Shown here: one piece after another, positions 1 through 6,847 of the stretch
Layout of the letters: each line of letters opens with the position of its first letter
How positions within the stretch are numbered: the first letter of the stretch is position 1
DNA from: an uncultured Bacteroidales bacterium
GTDB taxonomy: Bacteria > Bacteroidota > Bacteroidia > Bacteroidales > P3
Direction of reading: 5' to 3'
NCBI GenBank assembly: GCA_937906975.1
Contig: CALCUN010000187.1
Location: forward strand, 1-12,971
Length of the DNA: 12,971 bases
The notes under the pieces: model-generated
What the model saw: only the letters and a program-made list of their open reading frames with translations
Databases searched by the model: none
Told to the model about the DNA's origin: nothing
Translations under genes and position numbers: made by a program

Positions 1-713
1 CTTTTTCCAACAACCTTTTTTAAATTTGTTTTAGTTACCTTAATCTCTTGCGCTAGATTAAAGATTTCCAAAATATCTTTATCTGTTTCATAACCGACAG
101 CTCTCAATAAAGTTGTTATAGGCAGTTTTTTCTTTCTGTCTATATAAGCATACATAACATTATTTATGTCGGTAGTAAACTCCATCCAAGATCCTTTGAA
201 TGGAATAATTCTTGCAGAATACAACTGCATACCATTGGAATGTGTACTTGTTCCAAAAAACACTCCTGGAGAACGATGCAACTGAGAAACTACTACTCTC
301 TCAGCACCATTAATTACAAAAGTTCCTTTAGGGGTCATGTAAGGAATCATTCCTAAATACACATCTTGTATAACTGTATCAAAATCCTCATGTTCAGGAT
401 CTGTACAGTATAATTTCAATTTTGCTTTTAACGGAACACTAAAAGTCAATCCTCTCTCTATACATTCTTCAATGGAATATCTAGGAGGATCTATAAAATA
501 ATCAAGAAATTCTAAAACGAAATTATTTCTTGCGTCTGTTATAGGAAAATTTTCAGAAAAGACTTTATATAAACCTTCATTTACTCTATTTTCTGAATTT
601 GTTTCCAATTGAAAGAAGTCCTTAAAAGACTTCAATTGAATATCCAAAAAATCAGGATAATCAAAATGTTTTACTGATGCAAAACTAACTAATTTTTGGG
701 TTTTACGTGCCAA
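1..713 (-). CDS. rpoB: RNA polymerase beta subunit, N-terminal part (runs off the window)
   Basis: This encodes the beta subunit of RNA polymerase, part of the catalytic core. About 237 N-terminal residues are present; the frame is open to position 1, so the rest lies outside the window. Translating the minus strand gives typical Bacteroidota RpoB blocks in order: [84 protein letters not shown] and SPGVFFG. No frameshift was found. The start is called at TTG (711-713), giving (M)[12 protein letters not shown]; an in-frame TAA lies seven codons upstream with no ATG or GTG between. It lies 110 nt after rplL in the same direction, with a hairpin between. Identity is certain; the TTG start is inferred. 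Confidence 0.97.
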   Translation of the reverse strand, partial: MARKTQKLVSFASVKHFDYPDFLDIQLKSFKDFFQLETNSENRVNEGLYKVFSENFPITDARNNFVLEFLDYFIDPPRYSIEECIERGLTFSVPLKAKLKLYCTDPEHEDFDTVIQDVYLGMIPYMTPKGTFVINGAERVVVSQLHRSPGVFFGTSTHSNGMQLYSARIIPFKGSWMEFTTDINNVMYAYIDRKKKLPITTLLRAVGYETDKDILEIFNLAQEIKVTKTNLKKVVGK

Positions 714-758
714 GGCTAAAAAAATTAAAGGTTAAAAAATAAGTTAGATAAAACACAA

Positions 759-802
759 TTAAGGAATAGGTATTCTCCATAAAGAATACCCTATTCCCTT
801 AA
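759..802 (-). promoter_or_regulatory. Hairpin between rplL and rpoB (attenuator or processing site candidate)
   Basis: Two arms (759-776 and 783-802) form an imperfect stem of about 18 bp around a 6-nt loop, with two unpaired Gs on one side. On the minus strand it falls just after the rplL stop and before rpoB. No U-run follows directly, so strong intrinsic termination is unlikely. In E. coli the rplL-rpoB gap carries an attenuator and an RNase III site; a similar role here is inference from position and structure. Confidence 0.6.
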
Positions 803-823
803 TATCCATTGTGGTGAAATGTC

Positions 824-1198
824 TTACTTAATTTCAACCTTTGCACCAGCTTCTTCTAACGCTTTTTTCAAAGATTCTGCTTCATCTTTAGAAACTCCTT
901 CTTTTAAAGTTTTTGGAGCAGCATCTACTAATTCTTTAGCTTCTTTCAATCCTAAAGAGCAAAGATCTTTAACTAATTTAACAACATTTAATTTAGAAGC
1001 ACCTGCTTCAGCTAAAACTACATCAAATGCAGTTTTTTCTTCTGCTACTGCTGCTGCTGCTGCTGGACCTGCTGCTACTGCTACTGCTGCTGCTGCTGGT
1101 TCAATACCATATTCTTCTTTTAATATATCAGCTAACTCTTTTACTTCTTTTACAGACAAATTAACTAATTGTTCTGCGAATGCTTTTAAATCTGCCAT
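824..1198 (-). CDS. rplL: 50S ribosomal protein L7/L12
   Basis: This is the acidic stalk protein of the large ribosomal subunit, which recruits GTPase factors such as EF-Tu and EF-G. The 124-residue length is normal for the family. The order is an N-terminal dimerisation helix region (about 1-33), an alanine-rich hinge (about 34-52), and a C-terminal domain beginning at [10 protein letters not shown], with the conserved [24 protein letters not shown] stretch in the factor-binding part. The C-terminal region ends in GAKVEIK. The hinge explains the run of GCT-type triplets near 1043-1100, which is not an independent microsatellite. It follows rplJ by 50 nt and belongs to the rplKAJL-rpoB operon. 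Confidence 0.98.
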   Translation of the reverse strand: MADLKAFAEQLVNLSVKEVKELADILKEEYGIEPAAAAVAVAAGPAAAAAVAEEKTAFDVVLAEAGASKLNVVKLVKDLCSLGLKEAKELVDAAPKTLKEGVSKDEAESLKKALEEAGAKVEIK

Positions 1199-1248
1199 TT
1201 TATTTCTTGATTTAATGTGTTTTACAATTCTTTTTTTCTTAAAATTTC

Positions 1249-1770
1249 TTATTCGGCTCTTTCCGATAATGTTTTTACTACACCTGATAACGTATTTGCA
1301 CCTGACTGCAACGCTCCAATAACATTCTTAGCTGGAGATTGAAGAGCTGCGACAATATCAGCAACAAGTTCATTTTTAGACTTGATTGCTATCAATTCTT
1401 CTAATGCAGCATCACCTACATAGAAACATTCTTCAACATAAGCTGATTTTAACGCTGGTTTTTCTCCATTTGCTCTGAATGTCTTTATAAGTTTTGCTGG
1501 TGCATTATTAACGTTAGAAAGCATAACAGAAGTAGAACCTTTGAAAGTTGGAAATAATTCTGAATAATCAATATCCATTTTTTCCAAAGCCTTGATCAAC
1601 AAGGTATTCTTCACAACTAATAACTTAACATCATTACGGAAGCACATTCTTCTCAACTTTGCAGTTTCAACAGAATTTAATCCATCTATACTAACAAAAT
1701 AAAGATAAGGATATTTAGAAATTTCCGCTCCGATGTTTTCTATCAGCTGACTTTTTTCTTCCTTTCTCAT
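1249..1770 (-). CDS. rplJ: 50S ribosomal protein L10
   Basis: L10 anchors the L7/L12 dimers to the ribosome and forms the base of the stalk. The protein has 173 residues, the usual length. The N-terminal RNA-binding domain begins [17 protein letters not shown] and contains [24 protein letters not shown]. The C-terminal part ([26 protein letters not shown]) is the helix region expected to bind L7/L12. It starts only 21 nt after rplA ends, so there is no room for the long leader on which L10-L7/L12 autoregulation acts in many bacteria. It is co-transcribed with rplA and rplL. Confidence 0.97.
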   Translation of the reverse strand: MRKEEKSQLIENIGAEISKYPYLYFVSIDGLNSVETAKLRRMCFRNDVKLLVVKNTLLIKALEKMDIDYSELFPTFKGSTSVMLSNVNNAPAKLIKTFRANGEKPALKSAYVEECFYVGDAALEELIAIKSKNELVADIVAALQSPAKNVIGALQSGANTLSGVVKTLSERAE

Positions 1771-1791
1771 ATATTCAAACTTTTTCTGAGA

Positions 1792-2487
1792 TTATTTGTT
1801 TATTGACTTTGGATCAACTTTTACACCTGGGCTCATAGTTGAAGAAACAGTTACGCTTTTTACGTATGTACCCTTTGCTGCCGCTGGTTTCAATTTTATG
1901 ATAGCTTGTAATACTTCCATTGCATTGTCATAAATCTTTTTAGAGTCAAAAGACATACGAGCAACACTTGCATGCACTATACCATACTTATCAACTTTGA
2001 AATCAATTTTACCGGCCTTAACTTCTTGAACGGCTTTACCTATTTCCATTGTTACAGTACCTGTTTTAGGGTTTGGCATAAGACCTCTTGGTCCTAAGAT
2101 TTTTCCCAAAGCACCTACCTTAGGCATAACACTTGGCATAGTGATAATAACATCGACATCCGTCCAACCGCCTTTTATTTTGTCGATGTATTCATCTAAT
2201 CCAAAATAATCAGCTCCGGCAGCTTTAGCTTCTTCTTCCTTGTCAGGAGTACATAGAACAAGTACTCTTTTTGTTTTACCTGTTCCGTGAGGTAAAGTAA
2301 CAATACCCCTTACCATTTGATTTGCTTTACGAGGATCTACTCCTAAACGTACATCCAAATCAAAAGAAGCATCAAACTTAGTGTAAGTAATATTCTTTAC
2401 CACTTCAACAGCTTCTTCCAAAGAATACTCTTTTAGCGTATCAAATTTCGCTAAAGCCTCTCTTTGTTTTTTCGATTGTTTTGCCAT
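1792..2487 (-). CDS. rplA: 50S ribosomal protein L1
   Basis: L1 forms the mobile stalk next to the ribosomal E site. It also represses its own operon in many bacteria by binding the mRNA. The 231-residue length is typical. Visible family blocks are [60 protein letters not shown] (the L1 signature) and the C-terminal [15 protein letters not shown]. It follows rplK by 40 nt. No obvious L1-binding mimic of 23S rRNA was recognised in the rplK leader, though it could be missed by eye. Confidence 0.98.
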   Translation of the reverse strand: MAKQSKKQREALAKFDTLKEYSLEEAVEVVKNITYTKFDASFDLDVRLGVDPRKANQMVRGIVTLPHGTGKTKRVLVLCTPDKEEEAKAAGADYFGLDEYIDKIKGGWTDVDVIITMPSVMPKVGALGKILGPRGLMPNPKTGTVTMEIGKAVQEVKAGKIDFKVDKYGIVHASVARMSFDSKKIYDNAMEVLQAIIKLKPAAAKGTYVKSVTVSSTMSPGVKVDPKSINK

Positions 2488-2527
2488 TAATTTACGTTTT
2501 TACTTTTCTAATACTATGTCAAAGAAT

Positions 2528-2953
2528 TTATTCTTCAACAACAATACCCATACTTCTTGCTGTTCCTTTAACAATACTAATTGCAGCGTCAATAGTAAAA
2601 CAATTTAAGTCTACCATTTTAGCTTCTGCAATAGCTTTGATTTGTTCCATTTTCAAAGTAGCTACTTTATTTCTATTTGGTTCACCAGAACCGCTTTTCA
2701 AGTTAGCAGCTTCTTTTAATTGAACAGCAACAGGTGGGGTTTTAATTACAAAATCAAAAGACTTATCAGCATAAACAGTGATAATAGCCGGAATCAACTT
2801 ACCTGCTTGGTCTTGTGTTCTAGCATTAAACTGTTTACAAAACTCCATGATATTAACACCCTTTGCCCCTAAAGCAGGTCCAACTGGTGGTGATGGATTC
2901 GCTTTTCCGCCTGGAATTTGTAATTTAATTAATCCTGCAACTTCTTTAGCCAT
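2528..2953 (-). CDS. rplK: 50S ribosomal protein L11
   Basis: L11 binds the GTPase-associated centre of 23S rRNA and is needed for stringent-response sensing by Rel proteins. The 141-residue length is the family norm. The N-terminal domain shows the conserved proline-rich [27 protein letters not shown]. The C-terminal rRNA-binding domain ends with the family pattern of a conserved GTARSMGI segment. It starts 47 nt after nusG ends on the same strand, and the gap shows no promoter or terminator I can support. Confidence 0.98.
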   Translation of the reverse strand: MAKEVAGLIKLQIPGGKANPSPPVGPALGAKGVNIMEFCKQFNARTQDQAGKLIPAIITVYADKSFDFVIKTPPVAVQLKEAANLKSGSGEPNRNKVATLKMEQIKAIAEAKMVDLNCFTIDAAISIVKGTARSMGIVVEE

Positions 2954-3000
2954 TTTACTAACGTGCGTTTTAACTTAAATAATTAAATACTTATTTGTAA

Positions 3001-3555
3001 TTACTTTATTACTTGAATAAATGATAACTCAACTGGAGTTCTTCTGCCAAATATTTTAACGATTACCATCAATTTCTTCTTTTCAAAGTTTATTTCATCA
3101 ATAACACCAGAAAAACTATTGAATGGACCATCTATAATCTTAACAGTTTCACCCAAAATAAAAGGTTCCATTAACTCCTCGTCATTGTCTATCATTTCAT
3201 CGACTTGTCCCAAAATATGCTTCACCTCATCATCTTGCAATGGGACAGGTGTACCATCTTTTTGAGTCAAAAAGCCTATAACATTAGGAACATTTTTAAT
3301 AGCGTGCATTACCTCGCCTTCTAAAAAAGCTTCCATGAAAACATAACCAGGGAAAAGAGTTCTATCCTTGCTTACTCGTTTACCATTACGTACAGAAAAA
3401 ACTTTTTCAGTAGGAATCAAAACTTGTGAAACATAATTTTCGAATCCGCTATGTGCGACTTCAGTTTCAATATATTCCTTAGCTTTTTTTTCCTTGCCAG
3501 CAATAGCTTTAACTACATACCATTTTTTTGGTTTTAGTTCCTCAGTCATAATCAA
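3001..3555 (-). CDS. nusG: Transcription termination/antitermination factor NusG
   Basis: NusG binds the RNA polymerase clamp, suppresses pausing and couples transcription to Rho or the ribosome. The NGN domain begins at KKWYVVKAIAGKEKKAKEYIE. A linker follows, and the C-terminal KOW domain covers about residues 130-184 (FILGETVKIIDGPFNSFSG to SFIQVIK). The 184 residues match the usual bacterial length. Two start codons are possible, ATG at 3555 or ATG two codons later at 3549 (M-I-M); the sequence does not decide between them. It lies 93 nt after secE, an arrangement conserved in most bacteria. Confidence 0.97.
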   Translation of the reverse strand: MIMTEELKPKKWYVVKAIAGKEKKAKEYIETEVAHSGFENYVSQVLIPTEKVFSVRNGKRVSKDRTLFPGYVFMEAFLEGEVMHAIKNVPNVIGFLTQKDGTPVPLQDDEVKHILGQVDEMIDNDEELMEPFILGETVKIIDGPFNSFSGVIDEINFEKKKLMVIVKIFGRRTPVELSFIQVIK

Positions 3556-3598
3556 GAATTATTGTGTAATTATCAAATAACAAAATATAAATCTAAAC

Positions 3599-3640
3599 AC
3601 TATACCTCACGGTAAAAACCTTTGGGAAGCTAGATATAGT
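3599..3640 (-). other. Possible weak RNA structure in the secE-nusG gap
   Basis: A 6-bp outer pairing (3599-3604 with 3635-3640, ACTATA/TATAGT) encloses a small GGT-aaaa-ACC hairpin (3611-3620). The 93-nt gap is longer than its neighbours in this operon. The structure is short and may be chance; no known regulatory RNA class was recognised. Confidence 0.2.
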
Positions 3641-3648
3641 ATTCAAGA

Positions 3649-3867
3649 TTATCCTATAAGTTCATAAAGAAAACCTAATAAACCTTTCCACTCTAATGTA
3701 GGATGTGCACCCATTAGCATATCCATAACAAAAATAACAAGTGCAATTATTAACGAAGCTACAAAGACCACAACCGTACTATTTGTAAGTTCAGACATAG
3801 TAGGCCATGACACTTTGTGCATAAGTTCATCGTAACTATTCTTTATATAATTAACAATCTTAGACAT
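3649..3867 (-). CDS. secE: Preprotein translocase subunit SecE
   Basis: SecE is the essential clamp of the SecYEG channel in the inner membrane. The protein is short (72 residues) with one membrane span, as in most bacteria outside the enterobacteria. An amphipathic N-terminal part contains YIKNSYDELMHKVSWPTMSEL; the KVSWP motif is the conserved hinge region. A single hydrophobic segment (VVVFVASLIIALVIFVMDML) covers about residues 32-51. It lies 23 nt after tRNA-Trp and before nusG, in the conserved tuf-trnW-secE-nusG order. Confidence 0.95.
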   Translation of the reverse strand: MSKIVNYIKNSYDELMHKVSWPTMSELTNSTVVVFVASLIIALVIFVMDMLMGAHPTLEWKGLLGFLYELIG

Positions 3868-3890
3868 CTATACTTTGTTTTTATTTTTAG

Positions 3891-3961
3891 CAGGGGCAGA
3901 GAGATTCGAACTCCCATCAATGGTTTTGGAGACCACTATTCTGCCCTTAAACTATGCCCCT
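3891..3961 (-). tRNA. tRNA-Trp (anticodon CCA)
   Basis: The minus strand folds into a 71-nt cloverleaf. The acceptor pairs AGGGGCA with TGCCCCT, with discriminator G. The anticodon stem GTGGT/ACCAT holds the loop CTCCAAA with anticodon CCA. The T-arm contains GTTCGAATC. The 3' CCA is not encoded. It sits between tuf and secE, the usual place for tRNA-Trp in many bacteria, and is very probably cut out of the operon transcript. Confidence 0.95.
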
Positions 3962-3965
3962 GTAT

Positions 3966-3996
3966 AAGAGAGGAAAGTTCAACACTATCCTCTCTT
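3966..3996 (-). other. Hairpin between tuf and tRNA-Trp
   Basis: A perfect 9-bp stem (3966-3974 AAGAGAGGA with 3988-3996 TCCTCTCTT) with a 13-nt loop lies between the tuf stop codon and the 5' end of tRNA-Trp. No U-tract follows on the minus strand. This suits an mRNA 3'-end stabiliser or a processing site that separates tuf mRNA from the tRNA; that role is inferred. Confidence 0.55.
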
Positions 3997-4003
3997 GTTT
4001 TTA

Positions 4004-5191
4004 TTAATCTAATAATTTTGTTACTTGACCAGCACCTACTGTTCTACCACCTTCACGGATAGCGAAACGTAAGTTTTCGTTCAATGCGATTTCAGAAATC
4101 AAATCAACAGTGATTGTTAAGTTGTCACCTGGCATAACCATATCACGACCTTCTGGTAATGAGATTTCTCCTGTTACGTCAGTTGTTCTGAAATAGAATT
4201 GAGGACGATATTTGTTGTGGAATGCTGTGTGACGTCCACCTTCTTCTTTCTTCAAGATATAAACCTCAGCTTGGAATTTCTTGTGTGGTTGAACTGAACC
4301 TGGTTTAGCGATAACCATACCACGACGGATTTCATTTTTATCAATACCACGAAGTAATAAACCTACGTTATCTCCAGCTTCACCTTCATCTAACAATTTA
4401 CGGAACATTTCAACTCCAGTAACTGTAGATTTCAATTTTTCAGCTCCCATACCTATGATATCAACTGCATCTCCAACGTGGATAATACCAGTTTCGATAC
4501 GACCTGTTGCAACAGTACCACGACCTGTGATTGAGAACACGTCTTCAATAGGCATTAAGAAATCTTTATCTTTATCTCTCATTGGAAGTGGAATCCATTC
4601 GTCTACTGCATTCATCAATTCCATGATTTTTTCAACCCAAGTTGGTTCGTTGTTCAATCCACCAAGAGCAGATCCTCTGATAACTGGAGTGTTATCTCCG
4701 TCAAATTCGTAGAATGATAATAAATCACGAATTTCCATTTCTACAAGATCCAACAATTCTGGGTCATCAACTAAGTCTACTTTGTTCATGAAAACAACCA
4801 AACGAGGAACACCTACTTGACGAGCTAATAATATGTGTTCACGAGTTTGAGGCATAGGACCATCTGTAGCTGCAACAACGATGATTGCACCGTCCATTTG
4901 AGCAGCACCAGTAACCATGTTCTTTACATAGTCAGCGTGGCCAGGACAGTCAACGTGAGCATAGTGACGATTTTCTGTTTGATACTCTACGTGAGCTGTA
5001 TTAATAGTAATACCTCTTTCTTTTTCTTCAGGAGCAGAGTCGATAGTATCGAATGATTTTACTTCTGAAAGACCTTTTGTTGCTAAAACAGATGTAATAG
5101 CTGCTGTTAAAGTTGTTTTACCGTGGTCAACGTGACCAATTGTTCCAATGTTTACGTGCGGTTTTGAACGCTCAAATTTTTCTTTTGCCAT
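4004..5191 (-). CDS. tuf: Elongation factor Tu
   Basis: EF-Tu delivers aminoacyl-tRNA to the ribosomal A site at the cost of GTP. The length of 395 residues is standard. The GTPase motifs are intact: G1 GHVDHGKT (19-26), switch I RGITI (59-63), G3 DCPGH (81-85) and G4 NKVD (136-139). Domain II contains the [11 protein letters not shown] block, and domain III ends in [15 protein letters not shown]. Four tRNA genes lie directly upstream on the same strand, and the 60-nt gap after tRNA-Thr(GGU) shows no TAnnTTTG promoter. Expression from the promoters upstream of the tRNAs is therefore the simplest reading. Confidence 0.99.
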   Translation of the reverse strand: MAKEKFERSKPHVNIGTIGHVDHGKTTLTAAITSVLATKGLSEVKSFDTIDSAPEEKERGITINTAHVEYQTENRHYAHVDCPGHADYVKNMVTGAAQMDGAIIVVAATDGPMPQTREHILLARQVGVPRLVVFMNKVDLVDDPELLDLVEMEIRDLLSFYEFDGDNTPVIRGSALGGLNNEPTWVEKIMELMNAVDEWIPLPMRDKDKDFLMPIEDVFSITGRGTVATGRIETGIIHVGDAVDIIGMGAEKLKSTVTGVEMFRKLLDEGEAGDNVGLLLRGIDKNEIRRGMVIAKPGSVQPHKKFQAEVYILKKEEGGRHTAFHNKYRPQFYFRTTDVTGEISLPEGRDMVMPGDNLTITVDLISEIALNENLRFAIREGGRTVGAGQVTKLLD

Positions 5192-5251
5192 AATATTGAC
5201 TTATTAATCGTTAGAATTATCTATTTTATTAATTATTTTTATTTTAAAAAG

Positions 5252-5323
5252 AGCCATTGATGAGACTTGAACTCACGACCCCTTCCTTACCAAGGAAGTA
5301 CTCTACCACTGAGCTACAACGGC
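5252..5323 (-). tRNA. tRNA-Thr (anticodon GGT)
   Basis: A 72-nt cloverleaf on the minus strand. The acceptor GCCGTTG pairs with CAATGGC (one G-U), with discriminator T. The anticodon stem CTTCC/GGAAG holds the loop TTGGTAA, so the anticodon is GGT. No CCA is encoded. It is the last tRNA of the four-gene cluster and corresponds by position to E. coli thrT, next to tuf. Confidence 0.95.
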
Positions 5324-5343
5324 ACAAATTCTTCCCTACAACA

Positions 5344-5378
5344 ATGAGAACGAATCAAAAAGCATGACTCGCTCTCAT
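5344..5378 (-). other. Hairpin between tRNA-Gly and tRNA-Thr(GGT)
   Basis: Arms 5344-5356 and 5366-5378 pair over 13 bp with two G-U pairs and a 9-nt loop. It is absent from the other tRNA gaps, and no U-tract follows on the minus strand. A role as an RNase entry site that separates the first three tRNAs from tRNA-Thr-tuf is possible; this is inference from structure. Confidence 0.5.
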
Positions 5379-5392
5379 CTTGTTTTTACTTG

Positions 5393-5465
5393 AGCGGAAG
5401 ACGGGGCTCGAACCCGCCACCTATAGCTTGGAAGGCTATCGCTCTACCAAATGAGCTACTTCCGC
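5393..5465 (-). tRNA. tRNA-Gly (anticodon TCC)
   Basis: A 73-nt cloverleaf on the minus strand. The acceptor GCGGAAG pairs with CTTCCGC, with discriminator T. The anticodon stem ATAGC/GCTAT holds the loop CTTCCAA with anticodon TCC, and the T-loop is GGGTTCGAGCCC. No CCA is encoded. It is the third tRNA in the transcript and matches glyT of the E. coli tufB cluster. Confidence 0.95.
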
Positions 5466-5504
5466 GTTTCATCAATAATAAGAACTATTCATCTCTTTAT
5501 CTTG

Positions 5505-5586
5505 TGGGAGAGGGTGGACTCGAACCACCGAACTCCGAAGAGGACAGATTTACAGTCTGTTGCAATTGCCACTATGCGACTCTCCC
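5505..5586 (-). tRNA. tRNA-Tyr (anticodon GTA)
   Basis: An 82-nt tRNA with a long variable arm, as expected for bacterial tRNA-Tyr. The acceptor GGGAGAG pairs with CTCTCCC, with discriminator A. The anticodon loop CTGTAAA carries GTA, and the T-arm is GGTGG-TTCGAGT-CCACC. No CCA is encoded. It lies between tRNA-Thr(TGT) and tRNA-Gly(TCC), the same place as tyrU in E. coli. Confidence 0.95.
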
Positions 5587-5602
5587 CCACTTAAAAAAAG
5601 TG

Positions 5603-5676
5603 AGCCGATGGAGGGATTCGAACCCCCGACCAGCTGATTACAAATCAGCTGCTCTGGCCAACTGAGCTACATCGGC
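5603..5676 (-). tRNA. tRNA-Thr (anticodon TGT)
   Basis: A 74-nt cloverleaf on the minus strand. The acceptor GCCGATG pairs with CATCGGC, with discriminator T. The anticodon stem GCTGA/TCAGC holds the loop TTTGTAA with anticodon TGT. No CCA is encoded. It is the first gene of the operon, about 50 nt downstream of the proximal promoter. Confidence 0.95.
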
Positions 5677-5731
5677 ATACTTTATTCTGTTTTCAAATAT
5701 CACTTCGCTTAAAGGCAGTGAAACAACTTTG

Positions 5732-5762
5732 CAAAGTTACAACTTTTTTTCATATCTGCAAA
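5732..5762 (-). promoter_or_regulatory. Proximal promoter of the tRNA-tuf operon
   Basis: The minus strand shows TTTG (5759-5762), exactly 19 nt, then TAACTTTG (5732-5739). This fits the known Bacteroidota consensus (-33 TTTG, -7 TAnnTTTG) fully. The start of transcription should fall near 5720-5728, about 45-50 nt before tRNA-Thr(TGT). The -7 box is embedded in a perfect 14-bp palindrome (5725-5738, AACTTTGCAAAGTT), which could also be an operator. Confidence 0.8.
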
Positions 5763-5814
5763 ATTTTTCGCATTTTTTCTTTTCAAGGAACGTTTCCGCC
5801 TTCATTTGCGTTTG

Positions 5815-5846
5815 CAAAGGTATAACAAAACTTCATTCGCACCAAA
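5815..5846 (-). promoter_or_regulatory. Distal promoter of the tRNA-tuf operon
   Basis: The minus strand shows TTTG (5843-5846), 20 nt, then TACCTTTG (5815-5822), a full match to the Bacteroidota -7 consensus. It lies 84 nt upstream of the proximal promoter and points the same way. Tandem promoters are common for highly expressed stable-RNA and translation operons. The 8-bp palindrome TTTGCAAA (5811-5818) overlaps the 3' end of the -7 box, as at the proximal promoter. Confidence 0.65.
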
Positions 5847-5904
5847 CTTTCTTGAACTTTTTTTACATAAAAAATTACAATTATCTCATTTACAAGTAGT
5901 AAAA

Positions 5905-5934
5905 TTTTGATATTTTTTCGTTATTTTTTGATAT
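5905..5934 (-). repeat. Direct repeat ATATCAAAA, 21-bp period
   Basis: Two perfect copies of ATATCAAAA (minus strand; 5926-5934 and 5905-5913) are spaced 21 bp apart, two turns of B-DNA, so both face the same side of the helix. They lie about 60 bp upstream of the distal -33 box. A regulator-binding or UP-like role is possible, but low complexity makes chance a real alternative. Confidence 0.35.
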
Positions 5935-5960
5935 AGAATACTAAAAAACGTGTTAATTCA

Positions 5961-6036
5961 AATAAGTCTAAGGAAAAAAGTAATTTTTCTAAGACTTATT
6001 TTATTATTTCTAAGGATTATTTTGCTAAATCTTAGA
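5961..6036. repeat. CTAAG-type palindromic repeat, copy 1 (two hairpins)
   Basis: The first hairpin pairs 5961-5978 with 5984-6000 (AATAAGTCT...AGACTTATT ends). The second pairs 6009-6018 with 6027-6036 (TCTAAGGATT / AAATCTTAGA, one bulge). The string AAGTCTAAGGA (5963-5973) recurs at 9780-9790 and 12859-12869. It lies beyond the 3' end of birA and may help end that transcript, although the U-tract on the minus strand is poor. Confidence 0.55.
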
Positions 6037-6095
6037 GAAAAAATCAGTGTTCTTTTGAATATTTTCTGATTGTTATGGTATAAAAACCTCAATCT

Positions 6096-6845
6096 TTACT
6101 TAGAAATGGTATTATGGGTAAAGATTATTTCTTTCAATTCACAACAAATCTCGTTTCCGCATCTATCTTCAAGCAAAAGGTGTCCGTATTCATTAACATC
6201 AAAAATCCTTGCTTCAATCTCCCTACCTTTATATATATAGTGTGCAAATACATCTTTATAAAGTAGTCTTTCCATATAATCTCTTTCCAAAGTTTCAATT
6301 TTTCCTTCTTTTAGCTGATTATATCTTAAATTTATACTCTCTAAAACTGCTTTTAAGACCTTGTTTAAATCAAATTCTTTTCCTGTTTCTAAGAATAATG
6401 AAGTAGGATTAGGAAGTGGAGGGAAATTTTCTTGATTTACATTCAGACCTATTCCACAAAATGAATTTTCAAATATAGTACCCAACAATTGATTCTTTAC
6501 AAGAATACCACAAATCTTTTTTTTACCTATATATATATCGTTTGGCCATTTTATAGAGACAGGTTTGTCGGTTTGCGTCAAAAGATAATCCGAAATTGCC
6601 AAAGATAAAACTTGCGTTAAAAGGAATTGGCTAGCTGGATTTAAAAAACGAGGTTGCAACAATAATGAAAAAGTAAGATTCTTTCCGCTTTCACTCTCCC
6701 ATTTGTTTTCAAACTGACCTACTCCCTTAAATTGCGAAAGGGCATTTATAACAATGCCCTCTTGCAATTCTGATTTATTTGATAAATCTATTAAATAATT
6801 CTGTGTTGATTCTACCTTTTCAATGGTAATTACAGAAAACTCCAT
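6096..6845 (-). CDS. birA: Biotin-[acetyl-CoA-carboxylase] ligase (monofunctional BirA)
   Basis: Biotin protein ligase activates biotin with ATP and attaches it to the lysine of biotin carboxyl carrier proteins. The 249 residues contain only the catalytic and C-terminal domains; the N-terminal helix-turn-helix repressor domain of E. coli BirA is absent. Visible motifs are WESESGKNLTFSLLL (49-63), KWPND (99-103), KKICGILVK (109-117, with K110 placed like catalytic K183 of E. coli) and GIGLNVN (131-137). The C-terminal domain covers about 200-245. The biotinyl-AMP loop is odd: residues 41-49 read GVGQFENKW where GRGxRGxxW is usual, so two normally conserved arginines and a glycine are missing. 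The start codon lies 2 nt after the upstream secreted-protein gene, so the two are co-transcribed. Confidence 0.92.
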   Translation of the reverse strand: MEFSVITIEKVESTQNYLIDLSNKSELQEGIVINALSQFKGVGQFENKWESESGKNLTFSLLLQPRFLNPASQFLLTQVLSLAISDYLLTQTDKPVSIKWPNDIYIGKKKICGILVKNQLLGTIFENSFCGIGLNVNQENFPPLPNPTSLFLETGKEFDLNKVLKAVLESINLRYNQLKEGKIETLERDYMERLLYKDVFAHYIYKGREIEARIFDVNEYGHLLLEDRCGNEICCELKEIIFTHNTISK

Positions 6846-6847
6846 TT

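Larger units (their letters stand above)
5677..6095. other. 419-bp gene-free control region
   Basis: No convincing coding region is present on either strand. The stretch is very AT-rich. On the minus strand it carries two Bacteroidota-type promoters for the tRNA-tuf operon (5732-5762 and 5815-5846), a 9-bp direct repeat upstream of them (5905-5934), and CTAAG-containing hairpins (5961-6036) beyond the 3' end of birA. Confidence 0.8.

Noticed and set aside
1043..1100. CTG/CTA-rich triplet run as a microsatellite
   Set aside because: It encodes the alanine-rich hinge of L7/L12, a normal feature of the family.
819..1322. Plus-strand open frame of 167 codons over rplL
   Set aside because: It is antisense to rplL and part of rplJ; its alanine/threonine-rich translation mirrors the L7/L12 hinge codons.
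2954..3000. L1-binding operator in the rplK leader
   Set aside because: The 47-nt AT-rich gap shows no convincing mimic of the 23S L1 site by eye.
5192..5251. Separate promoter for tuf
   Set aside because: No TAnnTTTG or TTTG pair is present in the 60-nt gap after tRNA-Thr.
5390..5665. Plus-strand open frame of 91 codons
   Set aside because: It runs across three tRNA genes in antisense and has no coding features; such frames are a common artefact of tRNA clusters.
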